In this document: positions 48,695 through 60,485 of the stretch, in pieces | Numbering within the stretch: the first letter of the stretch is position 1 | Layout of the letters: each line of letters begins with the position of its first letter | Origin: Eleusine coracana subsp. coracana | Lineage: Eukaryota; Streptophyta; Magnoliopsida; Poales; Poaceae | NCBI GenBank assembly: GCA_032690845.1 | Contig: CM064424.1 | Span: forward strand, 30,800,228 to 30,864,227 | Direction of reading: 5' to 3' | DNA: 64,000 bases | Program-made: the position numbers and the translations under genes | Notes under the pieces: generated by a model | Told to the model about the DNA's origin: nothing | The model's input: only the letters and a program-made list of their open reading frames with translations | The model's database searches: none

Positions 48695-51126
48695 TGTGAC
48701 ACCCCAGGTGTCTCACCTTTATTTAGCAAATATGTGTACAACTCATGCCAAATAAATTCATCATCAGTTTGGTAATAATAAAATAGAATATTATGAATTT
48801 ATTGGGCCTTTTATCTGCTTGGCAAGACCCTTAATTAATTAATTGATTCTTAAGTGATTAATTAATGCATTTAATAAATTCTAAAAATATGTTTCTGGAA
48901 ATTTCAAATAAAATCCATCAAAGTGTTCTCCACCATTTAAATAGTCAGTCCAACAATTTTCACCATTTTAGGAAATCCCTAGCTATTTTATTTTTAATTG
49001 TTAAAAATCAGCTTTGACTAGGGACCTGTTTGCACTAAATCTTATCTTCCAGGGGGTGCAGCGCAAAATCCCCTTTCTTCTTCCTCCATTGGCCGGCGCG
49101 GCACTGTTTCCTCCTCTGCCGGCGCCAGCACTGAGCTCGCTCCTCCCCGCACGCCACCGGCTCACCTCGGGACTCCTCGCGCGCACTGTGCCACTGACTT
49201 CTCCTCTGCCGTCCCATCTCCTCTGCCCTCAGCCGCGAGCCCGCCCAACGGCCATCATTCTCCCTCTCTGCACACCACCGCCGTGACCGGCAAAACTTCT
49301 ATTCTGCCCGCTCTCGCCGCTCTCGTCACTCCCACTCCCCCACTCACTCCTTCCCCTCTGCGCAACTTGAAAGCGAGCACACGAGTTCACAAGCACACTC
49401 TCTCTCGCACTCTGCTCTCTGCTCTCTACCATTTCCCCTCTCCCTGCCATCTCGCCATTGCAGAGCTCAACCTCGACGCGCTGCCCCGCTCTCCCACTGC
49501 CTTCCCAGCCCAACCGAGAGCACCCACGCACCGCTCACTTCCCCTCTAGCTCCCCAGGCCATTTCCTCGACAACTCCCTGCATGAGCTCAACCAATTTGA
49601 AGAAATACCAAAACCCACAGTTCCGGTGACCTCCTCTGCTGTCGATCAAAATTGGCCATCTCCGGTGAGCCTCGTTCCCTCTTTCCTCCTCTATGGTTGC
49701 GCAACTCTCGATCGAATGAGCTTGCCTTAACTCCTTCCTGTTTTCATGTGCAAAGTCACCGGCATTCTGCTTTTCCTCGGCCCCGACCCGTCCTTGTCGA
49801 TCACCAAAGCCACCTCCACGACGAGCCCCTGCTTCCGGCCTCCTCCGATGCAAACCGACATGATCCAGAGCTCTTCCGACTCGCCGTGAAGCTGTAGAAG
49901 CCGACCCCGTCTGCCTTGCTGCACCGAGCCTCCTCCGCGACGCCACCGAACATTGCCTCAATGCTGCCTCTTGTCACCGACCAACTTCCGGTTTGAACCT
50001 CACCTCGCGAACCCCTCCATCCTCTCCGCCTCCGCGTGCTCATCATTTCTCGACCCCCGCGATGAGTTTCCTCCCCGCGCAGCCGCCAGCAGCGAGCCCT
50101 CCGGTCGCGCGCCACCCCGCTCCGACGAGCCCACTGGCGTCCCACTGGCACCTGACGTGGCACCCACATATAGTCGACGTGGAGCTGAGGTGTTGCCTAC
50201 GTGGCCCTTCCTAGAACAGAAAATGCCCACAAATTGCCAGAAATTGTTTGTAACTTTGAAAAACCATAGTAAATCGAATATAACTCCTTTGAGCCTCAAA
50301 CAAATTTTGTTGAACTCATCTTTCATCCTCTATTTTAGTAAAATGATAAATCACTATCTCTGTACATGCATATTTATTAATTTAATAAATTGTGAAACCA
50401 CTAATCAATTCACCAGAAATTCAAGGAATAAAATTAAATCCTGATTTTTGGCATGCTTAGTGTATAACTAATTATTTACCACCACAAATTCTGGTTTAGT
50501 AAAATATAACTTATGTTAGGCTCTGGAAATTATTTAGTGTGTTCACTTAATTTAATTCTAGTAATTATTCTATAATTAATTGGCCCCTGCCACTTGGCAC
50601 AAAAATCACTCTTAGAAGCCCCTATACATAGTAAAACACACAAGTTCAGAAACCTAATTTTACTTAAGCAAAGTAAATTAATTGCTCATATCACTATTTT
50701 AGTAGTAATTGCTAGTAATTAGAATAATAAAATCAAGAGGCTGTAAATTGGTAAAAATGCAATTCACCTATGTCACTGCCCATGATAAATCACTCAAGTC
50801 CAGAATCAATTGGTTACTATTATAATTGCTTGATTATTTTGAAAAGTCATAACATCCCTAAATAAATGATTAACACACATAAAATGATGAAACTTTACTT
50901 GTTTCTTTGAAGCATATGTCTGCCAGAACTCATTAATAAAATAAGTCATCACATTAATTTCATAAAGTTATACATACTAATTATATTGATGACAACTCTT
51001 TTTCTCTGAAGCATATGGCTTCGAGAACATAATAATAATGTTAATCAACATTTAAAGACATGGTGCATCATATCATTGCATTCTATGATATTTTGATAAT
51101 ACCGACAATTCAATTCTATCATATAG

Positions 51127-51222
51127 GCAATGACAACCTGGAGCAGGAAGAAGAGGATCTTCAGAAGGACCTTGATCCCCAAGAGCAAGACATTGTAGTT
51201 GCTAGCACTAACATCGATCCAG
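51127..51222 (+). other. Candidate LTR exon 2 (E2)
   Basis: 96 bp (32 codons) after ATATAG, followed by the donor CCAG|GCAAAC, phase 1 at both ends. Very acidic (EQEEEDLQKDLDPQEQD). It is one codon longer than the E1 copy, so the indel keeps the frame. Confidence 0.55.
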
Positions 51223-51882
51223 GCAAACCCCGATTTACATTCGCCCTTTTATAAAGTTTGCTAGTTTTAATATTACTAGTGTCTATGATTAATGTTGTAT
51301 TAGGTCATAGGACTTGATTGGAACCCACCTTGCATGATACCCAATTGACCTATGTCACTGTAATTAGAGCTTTGGTAGTATCGGTACTGTTTCGCTATGC
51401 TTAGTAACTACTAGGCCCGGTAGATACTAATGCTATGGAATGAACTTGACCACTGGAACGGGAACCTAAAAAGAAGTTTATTTTACTGTTATGAACGGGC
51501 ATGGAAGAAGCATGTGTAGTTTTGCAGCAATACATGGGTGTTGACTGCAGTTGCCCTGCCTTGTCGAACCTAGGACCCGTCCGTGGTCGGCCCCTTGGTC
51601 AAGTATTGAATAGTACCGAATACATGCTAGTCTATGGGCACTAGTAAACTGATGTAGCATTGGCGCGGCAATGAGGATGGTACCTAGTACAGTGGTCATT
51701 GACCCTTCTGCTGCTGGAGTGGGCGGTTCATACCACGAAGTAATATTGGCAGAACGGCATGCCCACTCGCCAAGACTGGACCCGGACCAAGTTGTTTTTC
51801 ATCCTTGTGAAAAGTTGCCATATACGACCTTAGTTGGTGCGTATGTGTCGTGTATCTTGGGTTTTCCCAGCTGGTGTCAGTC

Positions 51883-51892
51883 AATTGCAATT
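51883..51892 (+). repeat. Conserved LTR palindrome (E2)
   Basis: AATTGCAATT before ACTGTCCCTCGCAG; E1 has the longer CAATTGCAATTG at 3365-3376. Confidence 0.6.
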
Positions 51893-52190
51893 ACTGTCCC
51901 TCGCAGTAATGAGTACCACTTGGTCATTGCGTCGTCATGTAGTTGAACCTGGTATTGGAAGTTAACTATGATGTTTATCGTTGATGTTATAATTATTGCT
52001 CTTATGTTGCACTTACTCTATGTATTGCCTTATTATCCTGTTACTGCAACTAAAGTTACCTTTCTGCTCTACCCAGTTAATTTTGAGAAATAAAACTTGG
52101 TAGAACTAATAGGTTGCTTAGTGTGGGTCTTTCCAAACAAGCCACCTATTAGAGCCGTTGCATGTCCAGAAGTCCGACGGGTAAGACTTA

Positions 52191-52209
52191 CTGAGTAATT
52201 AGTACTCAG
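52191..52209 (+). repeat. Conserved hairpin before candidate exon 3 (E2)
   Basis: CTGAGTAATTAGTACTCAG, identical to E1, between GGGTAAGACTTA and GCTTTG. Confidence 0.6.
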
Positions 52210-52233
52210 GCTTTGTGCCACTGTTGTTTTTAG

Positions 52234-52337
52234 GTAACGAAGAAGTAGAATTGCCTGTAGATGTGCTTCCCTGGGACATGCAAGTCCCTGAGGGTTGGAC
52301 TGCCCATTGGGAGTCCGACTTCCCGCCGCAGCATTGA
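52234..52337 (+). other. Candidate LTR exon 3 (E2)
   Basis: 104 bp after GTTTTTAG, open in phase 1, ending TGA at 52335-52337. It encodes ..VLPWDMQVPEGWTAHWESD followed by six more residues. This is the intact counterpart of the damaged E1 copy. Confidence 0.55.
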
Positions 52338-52583
52338 TGTGTGATGCTAGGGTGATGGTTCGTCGGGCATGAACCATGACTATGCTATATCGTCGAGCTC
52401 GTAGTTACCGTAATTGCTTCCGCTGTGTTTTCAAAACATTATGAACTTGTAATATTCCGCTGCACTCTGATGACCAATTGATGTAATATTAAATTTAAAT
52501 TTGAACCAATGTTGTATTATCAAGTGTCTGCGCTATCAGCACCTTCGGGGCCTCGATCCTCCGGGAAGGGGAGCCACACAAAC

Positions 52584-53140
52584 AGAGAAGCCAAAACCCA
52601 AACCTGCAATGCAAACCAAGCCTAATCATAAGGGTGTCTACATTTGCATGTTTTGTGGTCGCAAGTGCCACTTGGATGAATTCTGTTATATGAGTAAGAG
52701 AATTGAGAGCAAGGAAGCTAAGTTGACTAGGGATGCTTTTCATGATGATTTTGATGGTTTTCAGCCTTGCTCTTTTTCTCGTGCCTATCATGGACAGGGT
52801 ATTCCTCATATGGCTTTGATTCACGAAACAGAGGCTTTATGCAGTAGCGTTTTGGTGCCCCATGTTTTCCCCATCGTGGTGAGCATCACTTGCATGGATT
52901 TGGCTTTCACATTGTTGATTCCTATCCTCACAACCCAAGGTTTGAGTCGAGACGCTTTGACAGGCCACATTTTCCCCATCGTGGTTCTCGTCCTATGCCT
53001 TCAAATGATAATATGCAAAGAACTGTGATGACTACTACTGGCCGTATGGTTAAGTGCTAGATTCCTAAATCTCTTTTGACTAACCCCAGCACTGAGCCAT
53101 CGACTTTTTCTTCTCGTTCTTTGTAGGCAGCAGGTGGAGG
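52584..53140 (+). pseudogene. Copia gag, last part (second cysteine motif)
   Basis: Continues the gag frame after E2. A lysine/proline-rich linker leads to CMFCGRKCHLDEFC (a CCHC-like motif with C for G), then a His/Arg/Phe-rich tail that is readable only after a frameshift near 52840. A stop is seen at 53058 (KC*IPK). This second knuckle after a coiled coil is typical of large SIRE-type Gag proteins, in my judgement. Confidence 0.7.
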
Positions 53141-53560
53141 CCTGGAGAACAAATGGTTGATGGACTCCAGGTGTTCGCGCCACATGACTGGAAAAGCAAA
53201 GCGGTTCTCCAGCCTCACTCCCTTGAAGTGACGGGAGTATGTGACCTTTGGAGATGACAAGAGAGGGAGAGTGAAGGCAAGAGGCGCGATAAAGGTAAAT
53301 GAAAAATTCACTCTCAAAGATGTTGGTTTGGTTGAGTATCTCAAGTAAAATCTCCTCTCTGTCTCTCAGCTTCTTGATGTTGGCTTTGAAGTGCTCTTTA
53401 AGTCGAATGCTTCTTGTGTTCTTGATTCGAGTGGTTCCTTGGTTTGCGGGATTTCTCGCATTGGTACAGTTTTTCAGGCTGATTTTGCTGGTTCTCACAA
53501 GTGCTTGTTTGCTCAATCTTCTTTTGAGCTCTAGAAATGGCATAGGAGACTGGGTCACAT
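53141..53560 (+). pseudogene. Copia protease and start of pre-integrase region
   Basis: The aspartic protease core reads WLMDSRCSRHMTG where DSG is expected, so the catalytic loop is altered. TFGDDKRGRV..GAIKVN and NLLSVSQLLDVGFEVLF follow, with stops at 53229 and 53347. The protease would cleave the Gag-Pol polyprotein. Confidence 0.85.
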
Positions 53561-54671
53561 GAGCTTTGACTTCTTATGTCGCTTGAGTGGCCTAGGCTTG
53601 ACCTGAGGATTGCCTAAGCTCAAGTTTGATAAGGATTTGGTTTGTGCTCCTTGTCATCATGGGAAAATGATTGTCGCTTCTCGTCCACCAATCAATTTGG
53701 TGATGACTGAACGCCCTGGAGAGTTGCTTCATATGGACACTGTTGGTCCTTCTCGGGTTCGTTCGGCGGGTGGGAAGTGGTATATTCTTGTGATTGTTGA
53801 CGACTATTCTCGCTACTCTTGGGTCTACTTTCTTAAGAGCAAGGATGAAGTGTTTCATCACTTTCGGAGCTTAGCTTTGAGGTTGTTCAAGGAACTTCCT
53901 GGTGCATTATGAGCAACTCATAGTGATAATGGCACCAAGTTCAAGAACTCCTCTTTTGATGCCTTCTGTCTTGAGCATGGTATTGAGCATCAGTTTTCAG
54001 CACCTCGTGTTCCTCAGCAGAACAGTGTGGTCGAAAGAAAGAACCGAACCCTGGTGGAGATGGCCCAGACGATGCTCGATGAGCATAGGACTCCGAGGCG
54101 GTTCTGGGCTGAGGCCATTAGCACTGCTTGCTATGTTTCCATTCGGATTTTCTTGTGCTCAATTCTTAATGTGACTTCTTATGAGCTGCGTTTTAGGAGA
54201 AAGCCCTCGGTTTCTCATTTGCGTGCCTTTGGTTGCAAGTGCTTTATTCTCAAGCGTGGCAATCTTGATAAGTTTGAGTCGAGATCTTGTGATGGCATCT
54301 TTCTTGGTTACTCTCTTCATGATCATTCTTACAGAATTTTGAATTTGGAGACTAACACCATCGTAGAGTCCTACGATGTAACCTTTGATGAATCAAACTC
54401 TTGTGCAAGGAATGTGATTGAGTCTACACGTGACAAGGAGCTGAAGGAAAGCATCTTTGTAGAAGAGGACCTACAGGGCTTTGATGATGATGACGATGAT
54501 TCACTTCATCTCTCATCTCAGCTTGTTCCTGCTGCTACCACTCCTCCAGCAGAGGGTCCAGAAGGACTTCAGTGGCTATCGAGCAAGCTCCAGCTGTGGT
54601 TGTGGGGGAGGTTCACTCTGGGAGAGAGGCCCCCAGCCACATTCAGCGTCACCATCCACCTCAACAAATGA
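53535..54671 (+). pseudogene. Copia integrase
   Basis: The HHCC finger is WHRRLGHMSFD..VCAPCHHGK with a stop after GLT at 53603. The catalytic core has D in LLHMDTVGPSRV, D in HSDNGTKFKN (after a stop at 53909) and E in SVVERKNRTLVEMAQTML. The frame moves between the pieces around 53905-54027. GYSLHDHSYRILNLETNTIVES follows and then an acidic run of D near 54484-54500. It would insert the cDNA into the genome. Confidence 0.9.
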
Positions 54672-55670
54672 TCGGTAATCTCTATGAGAGGACAACAAGG
54701 TCAAGGTCTACACATCTCGCCTGCTTTACCAATTCTGTCTTTGTTGCAACCTTTCAACCCTGGGATGTTGGACATGCACTATCTAATGAACATTGGGTTA
54801 ATGCCATGCATGAGGAGTTGGAAAACTTTGAGAGAAATAAAGTCTGGACCCTTATAGAGCCTCCAAAAAATGTCAATGTCATAGGAACCAAGTGGGTGTT
54901 CAAAAACAAACATGGGGAGGATGGAGAGGTTGTGAGAAACAAGGCTAGGCTAGTTGCTCAAGGTTTTAGCCAAGTGGAGGGCTTAGATTATGGTGTAACC
55001 TTTGCTCCTGTTGCACGCATAGAAGCCATTAGGATCTTGCTTGCATTTGCTGCCTCTAAGGGCATTAGACTCTATCAATTGGATGTCAAGAGTGCTTTCC
55101 TAAATGGTTTCATAGAGGAAGACATTTATGTAAAACAACCCCCTGACTTTGAGCAACACAAATACCCAAACCGTGTGTACAAGCTTTAGAAGGCTTTGTA
55201 CAGGCTAAAGCAAGCACCTAGGGCATGGTATGCTAGGCTTAAGACCTTCTTGCTAGAGCGCGGGTATGTCATGGGGTGTGTTGATAAAACCTTGTTCACT
55301 CTTAAGCATGGCAATGAGTTTCTAATGGTTCAGATTTACGTGGATGATATCATCTTTGGTGGTTCCTCTCATGCTCTTGTGTCCAGATTTCAGGAAGCTA
55401 TGGAAAGTGAATTTCAGATGTCGATGATGGGAGAGCTCACCTTCTTTCTTGGGCTTCAAATCAAGCAGTGCAAGCAAGACACTTTCATTCATCAAGCCTA
55501 GTACACGAAGGATCTCCTGAAGAAGTTCGACATGGTCAATGTGAAGCCGTTGTCTACATTAATGTCCACTACAATGGCTCTTGACCCTGATGAAGACTAT
55601 GAAGCGATGGATCAAATGGAGTACAGGAGCATGTTTGGCTCCCTCTTGTACCTGACGGCAACAAGACACG
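54672..55670 (+). pseudogene. Copia reverse transcriptase
   Basis: WVNAMHEELENFERNKVW and GTKWVFKNK start the RT. YQLDVKSAFLNG carries the first catalytic aspartate and VQIYVDDIIFGG the YVDD box. There are stops at 55187 (before KALYRLKQAPRAWY) and 55498. The frame then runs to LLYLTATRH, where the TRIM element is inserted at 55671. This is the best preserved part of the element. Confidence 0.92.
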
Positions 55671-56369
55671 TGATACATCCGGCCCAGGTAGGATGGAACG
55701 AAGCCCGACACACCGATCCGGATTCCTTGAATCCTGCAATCTTAGCACCGCAACTCCTGCCAAAAGCCCGACACACCGACCCGATTCTAGATCCGCGACC
55801 TGAATCCGCAGTCTTAGCACCGCAACTCCGGCGCCCCCACTCAGGGAAAGGCCCAATCTCCCTAAAAGACTTGTCTGATAGGGGAAGGATGGCTCTCCCT
55901 TTTAAGGTGGCTTCCACCTCCCAAGCTAAGCAAGGTGGGTTTATTCAGAGGCTCACACGGTCGCCGCCCCAGCGGGTAATAGTGGAGGATGTCCTCATCA
56001 TTCTCCCCTTCTTAACAAGGGCCCAGCTCTGATACCAAATGATACATCCGGCCCAGGTAGGATGGAACGAAGCCCGACACACCGATCCGGATTCCCTGAA
56101 TCCTGCAATCTTAGCATCGCAACTCCTGCCGAAAGCCCGACACACCGACCCGATTCTAGATCCGCGACCTGAATCCGTAGTCTTAGCACTGCAACTCCGG
56201 CGCCCCCACTCAGGGAAAGGCCCAATCTCCCTAAAAGACTAGTCTGATAGGGGAAGGGTGGCTCTCCCTTTTAAGGTGGCTTCCACCTCCCAAGCTAAGC
56301 AAGGTGGGTTTATTCAGAGGCTCACACGGTCGCCGCCCCAGCGGGTAATAGTGGAGGATGTCCTCATCA
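55671..56369 (-). mobile_element. TRIM element with 39-bp internal region
   Basis: Two 330-bp LTRs (55671-56000 and 56040-56369), TG..CA ended, flank only 39 bp. Target duplication ACACG at 55666-55670 and 56370-56374. On the minus strand the internal region is the primer site TTTGGTATCAGAGC (56026-56039) followed almost at once by a polypurine tract GTTAAGAAGGGGAGAA (56001-56016). I count about seven differences between the LTRs, so insertion was fairly recent. It depends entirely on proteins of other elements. It splits the copia RT/RNase H junction. Confidence 0.92.
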
Positions 56370-56374
56370 ACACG

Positions 56375-57043
56375 ACATACACTTTATGGTGTGTCTTTGT
56401 GCTCGCTTTCAAGCTTCCCCAATGGTGACTCATCGCAATGCTGTCAAGCGCATCTTCAGGTATCTCAAATACACCCTTGAGTTCGGTCTTTGGTACCAAC
56501 TTCATCTCTTGATCTCATTGGGTATTTGGATGCAGACTTTGCTGGGTGTAGAATTGATAGGAAGAGCACTTCTGGTACTTGCCATTTCTTGGGTACTTCT
56601 TTGATCTTTTGGTCTTCTCGTAAGCAGTCGAGTGTTGCCCAATCCACCACAGAGCCTGAGTATGTAGCTGCTGCTAACAAATCCTATGGATTATATCTAC
56701 CATGAGGGACTATGGGTTGACCTTTAAGAGTGTTCCACTCATGAGTGATAACTCCAGTGTCATATGCTTAGCCAAAACCCCAATCCAACATGGTAAGGTC
56801 AAACACATCAATGTGCAATTCCACTTCCTGAGAGACAATGTTGAGAAGGGGGATGTTGAGCTCAAATACATCGACACCAGAAACCAACTAGGTGATATCC
56901 TCACCAAGCCCCTAGATTCTTCAAGACATGCTTTTCTTCGGGGGGAACTTGGTGTTTGTCATCCTATGGCATCATTTGAGGGGGAGTTGGTATTCTCTTG
57001 TATATATGTATCTTACCTTTTATGCATTGCATCTCATATGTAA
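56375..57043 (+). pseudogene. Copia RNase H
   Basis: Resumes after the TRIM with LCARFQASPMVTHRNAVKRI and FRYLKYTLEFGLWY. A frameshift near 56490 leads to GYLDADFAGCRIDRKSTSG (catalytic D), SSVAQSTTEPEYVAAA (catalytic E) and, after another shift near 56660, MSDNSSVICLAKTPIQHGK (catalytic D). It ends with DTRNQLGDILTKPLDSSRHA. It would remove template RNA during reverse transcription. Confidence 0.9.
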
Positions 57044-58433
57044 TATATGCATTAGTAGATGAGCTTTGATTCTTATGCTTTCTTGCATTTCTCTTTGCTA
57101 TGATTGAGCTTGAGCTGAGTTGTGTGGATGTGATGGTAATCTCTCATCCTTAGATTTTCTAGATGGTCTGTTATAAACTCATTTGAGCAACTTGCTAATG
57201 TTAAAGGTAAACTGAGCTTCTTGTGAACCTTGTGATCTAATCTTGCTAAAACTTGCTCACTATGTGTATAATTGCTTTTATCCTTGTTGAAACTTGCATT
57301 GAGGCTAGTCTAGAGGATGTCTTGGCTTTGGCACCTTGTGTTTGCGAAATGGAAGACTTTGCAAATGTTTAGCTCATGATGGGACATTGTGGGAACATAT
57401 GTTCCTTTTGCCACAAAGGCATGCTCTTTTGTCTTGTGAATGAACTATGGATACTCTGCTAAGTGCTTTTGATCAAGAATAATTCTAAAATGCTAAATCC
57501 AAACATTGTGACTTGAGGCATAGGGGTGTTTGTCATACCCAGTCGTGCGACCTTCCATATGGATAAGAGGACACATGAGGATAAACAATAAACACTTGAT
57601 CAATTGAGTCTCGCTTGCATATGTGAGCGTTTGTGAAGCTCATTTTCTACGAATGCTTGTTGCCCTAGTTGAGATTGAAACTGGCTAGATTCTTATGATT
57701 CACTTGATGCTTGTTTTGCCTTGGATGGGAGTACTTACACATGTGGTGGCAACTTTGTTCATGATAAGCAGATTTGATTCTATCTAAGCTAGTCAATCTT
57801 TCTGCTTAGCTTGTAAAGCTCTTGGTGTTTATGCCTTTCTATATATTTTTGATCTTTGCATGATTGGGAGCTATTGCTTTTACACTTCATGGCTCTATGT
57901 TTATGGCTAGCAAGGTTAAATGCTTGTTTGCATAATTGATGAAACTCCTTAGGTTTGCATTTTCATGCATTGCATGTTTGCTTGTTCTTTTGCCTCTTTG
58001 ATGAGTTCATTGCCAAAGGGAGAGAAAATTTTGGGGTCATGCACAAATAATGCTAAGAAACTTATATGATCCATTTCATGCATTGCATGTTTGCTTGTTC
58101 TTTTGCCTCTTTGATGAGTTCATTGCCAAAGGGAGAGAAAATTTTGGGGTCATGCACAAATAATGCTAAGAAACTTATATGATCCATTTTGCACTACATG
58201 AGTCCTACCACAACTTGAGAGGGAGCATATCATGATCTTGAGTGTTTTCTTGCGCTTTTCACATTCTTTGCGTCTCAAGTCACTTTCTTTACCAACTCTT
58301 GGTTTTGTGATCCCTACTTGGCTAGATGGCTTGTTTTCACTGTTTCTTTGGGTTTCGCCATTTGCATGTGCTTATTCGGCTTCACATTTCAATCTCTAAT
58401 CTTTGTGCATTTGAGGTTGTCAATGTACTCATC
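57044..58433 (+). mobile_element. Copia 3' non-coding tract
   Basis: 1.39 kb between the RNase H stop and the polypurine tract with no conserved frame. A 113-bp tandem duplication is at 57961-58073 and 58074-58186. The motif ATTGCCAAAGGGAGAG resembles part of the 1.2 kb array unit. No envelope-like domain or membrane segment is recognisable. Confidence 0.7.
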
Positions 58434-58444
58434 AAGGGGGAGAT
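58434..58444 (+). other. Copia polypurine tract
   Basis: AAGGGGGAGAT immediately precedes the LTR start TGAGAAACC at 58445. Confidence 0.85.
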
Positions 58445-60304
58445 TGAGAAACCATGTGGATATGCACCATGGTTTGCAATATATGTGATGAGTAATTGAC
58501 TTGAGCGGATTTGGAGTTTGAGTTGAAATGCGGGAATCCGGGGATTGCATGGTTTTGCATATCATGGTTATGACTAACCAGAGTTGGTGAAGGAATTGGT
58601 GATGTTGCAGGAGTTGGGAAATGTGTTTGCTTGTCTCATGATGTGTAGGTCACTGGAGTCGACTTGGCGGTCAGCAGCGAGAGGATCAGGCACAAATAGG
58701 GGACTTGGGACCAGATGATCAGGATGCCGGGTGAAGTCAAGGGTGATCCACACCGTACACGTGGAGAGTCAAGAAGCACGGACGGTTTCGCGTTTGATCC
58801 TCAAAACCGAGGTAGTGATGAAGACGGTGTGTTGACCAAGTCGAGGTGAATGGGATGCCGGTACAAGTGACAAGAGGGCCCGATGGACAGGGACTGGGAG
58901 AGAATTGCCGGTGGTCAGGATCGCGGGACAAGGTGACACGCGTCGACATCGAGAAGTCATGCTTTGAGAAGCATGCAAGGAAGTTTCCCAGTTTGGGCCT
59001 CAAAACCGGTGGCGGCGATTGGAGGTGCAAGTGGTACCATCATGGAGCTTGCTTCGAGACGAAGCAATGACATGAAGTGTCCGATGGCATTCAGGCGATG
59101 AGGAAAAAGATGGATGATTATGCCCCCGATGGTAGGTGGGTGTTTTATGTAGGTCAAGGGTAGAGAGGTCATGTGGACAATAGACCCTAGGCCTATATAA
59201 GGAGAGGTGTGGCTAGTGGGAGAGGTGCCTCTCTTTCCATTAGCCTTGTGTTGGGACTCTATTCAAAGTGCTAGGAGAGGACTTCATGTTTGAGAGGAGA
59301 GTAGTGGGTGTGTGAGAGACATCTCTTGCTCTTCCAAATAGTGGGTGGAAGAGGGTGGCTTCCTAGCCTTGTACCTATGGATCTTGTAAGCACATTTCTA
59401 TAATATGAGAACTATTTTCGTGCTCAAGATTTCCCTCTTCACTTGAATCCCGAAATTCCCTTTTTCTTATTTTTGGGAGCTATTTTCGTGGTGATTTTCG
59501 ATCTCATTTTTGTACATGTTTTTGGCTCGGATTTATTGAGAAACTTGTTGCTCGAATGAGCTAGAATAATCCTCTATGGATCCTTGACTGAATCAATAGC
59601 TCTAGCACCTTCGATTTGAAGGATTTCTCAAGTTTCCTCGTTTTGGTGTTCTTGGCACAAGATCTGAAATTTGTGCTGATTCCTTGAGCCAATTGGGATG
59701 ATCTTCTAGGATTAGGGTCGTGATGTGATGAGGATTCACTGGTCCAAAAATTGCATCATTTGGAGTTCGTTTGATTAGGTTTTGGAGAAGATTTGTCAAC
59801 CCAAAAGTTTCTGCTCTTCTATCGGGGACGATCCGCACTGCCGATGAACTGGACCGGCACTACCGGTTGGTCTGAACTCAAATCGGCTTGCCGATAGGTA
59901 TAGTCTAAACCCCGCACCAGCACTACCGATCTGCCCTCTCTGTAGGTTCCAGAGAGTCATGTGTCCCGCACCAGCACTGTCGATGGGCGTGACCAGCACT
60001 GCCGATGGGCGTGACCAGCACTGCCGATGGTGCCAACCGGCACTGCCGATGGCTATGGTTGGCACTGTCGATGAGATCCCAAAATTGATATGTTTTGAGC
60101 GCTTCTTGTTTCTTTTTGTTTCCATTGTGTCTCTTTGCTGTGGTTGATCACTCCTAGGGCTAGTATACCACAAGTTGGTGTGTGTAGTCTTGGTGATTGG
60201 TTCGGAGGTTGGCTTGGGTTGTTTTTGGGACATATGCCAAGTTCTCATGGAGAATATTGATTGGCTCCCATTCACCCCCCTCTGGTCGCCTTCTCGGTCC
60301 TTCA
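58445..60304 (+). mobile_element. Copia 3' LTR
   Basis: TGAGAAACCATG..CTCGGTCCTTCA, collinear with 44814-46676 and ending at the target duplication GTGGA. It contains the TATATAAGG box near 59197 and the GCCGAT motif cluster. Confidence 0.92.
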
Positions 60305-60485
60305 GTGGATTTATGGTACGATTAGAGTGGGATTATGGTCGGATTAGGGTGGGATTATGGTGGGATTAGGGTGGGATTATGGTCTGATTGTGTCTTTGTT
60401 TTGTGCTTGTTCGTCTTCTTTTGTAGGTTGATTTCGGACCTCCTTGAGATAACAATGGACATGGGTTATGCTTGGGAAGGGGGTT
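60305..60485. repeat. 1.2 kb array unit, continued
   Basis: Resumes the unit after the copia insertion: G-rich minisatellite, then the TTTTGTAGGTTGA block up to GGGAAGGGGGTT, where LTR D begins. Confidence 0.9.

Larger units (their letters stand above)
48695..52578 (+). mobile_element. Solo LTR E2 inside copia gag
   Basis: 3.88 kb, TGTGACACCCCAGG..GAGCCACA, with target duplication CAAGC (48690-48694) / CAAAC (52579-52583), one mismatch. Removing it and one duplication restores the gag frame across the site. GC-rich block about 49040-50210; a possible donor CTCCG|GTGAGC at 49664/49665. The GAAGCATATG box occurs twice (50909 and 51008). Candidate exons are at 51127-51222 and 52234-52337. It is the same family as E1. 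Confidence 0.92.
44814..60304 (+). mobile_element. Full-length SIRE-like Ty1-copia element
   Basis: 15.5 kb, including two later insertions (E2 and a TRIM), with LTRs of about 1.86 kb. Target duplication GTGGC (44809-44813) / GTGGA (60305-60309) differs by one base. The array reads through across it. Domain order is Gag, protease, integrase, RT, RNase H, as in copia. A long coiled-coil extension of Gag with a second cysteine motif, and a long non-coding tract between RNase H and the 3' LTR, fit the SIRE/Maximus lineage. Many stops and frameshifts show that it is inactive. Confidence 0.9.

Noticed and set aside
57044..58433. Envelope-like gene after copia pol
   Set aside because: Some SIRE-type elements carry one here, but I see no long frame, signal peptide or membrane segment.
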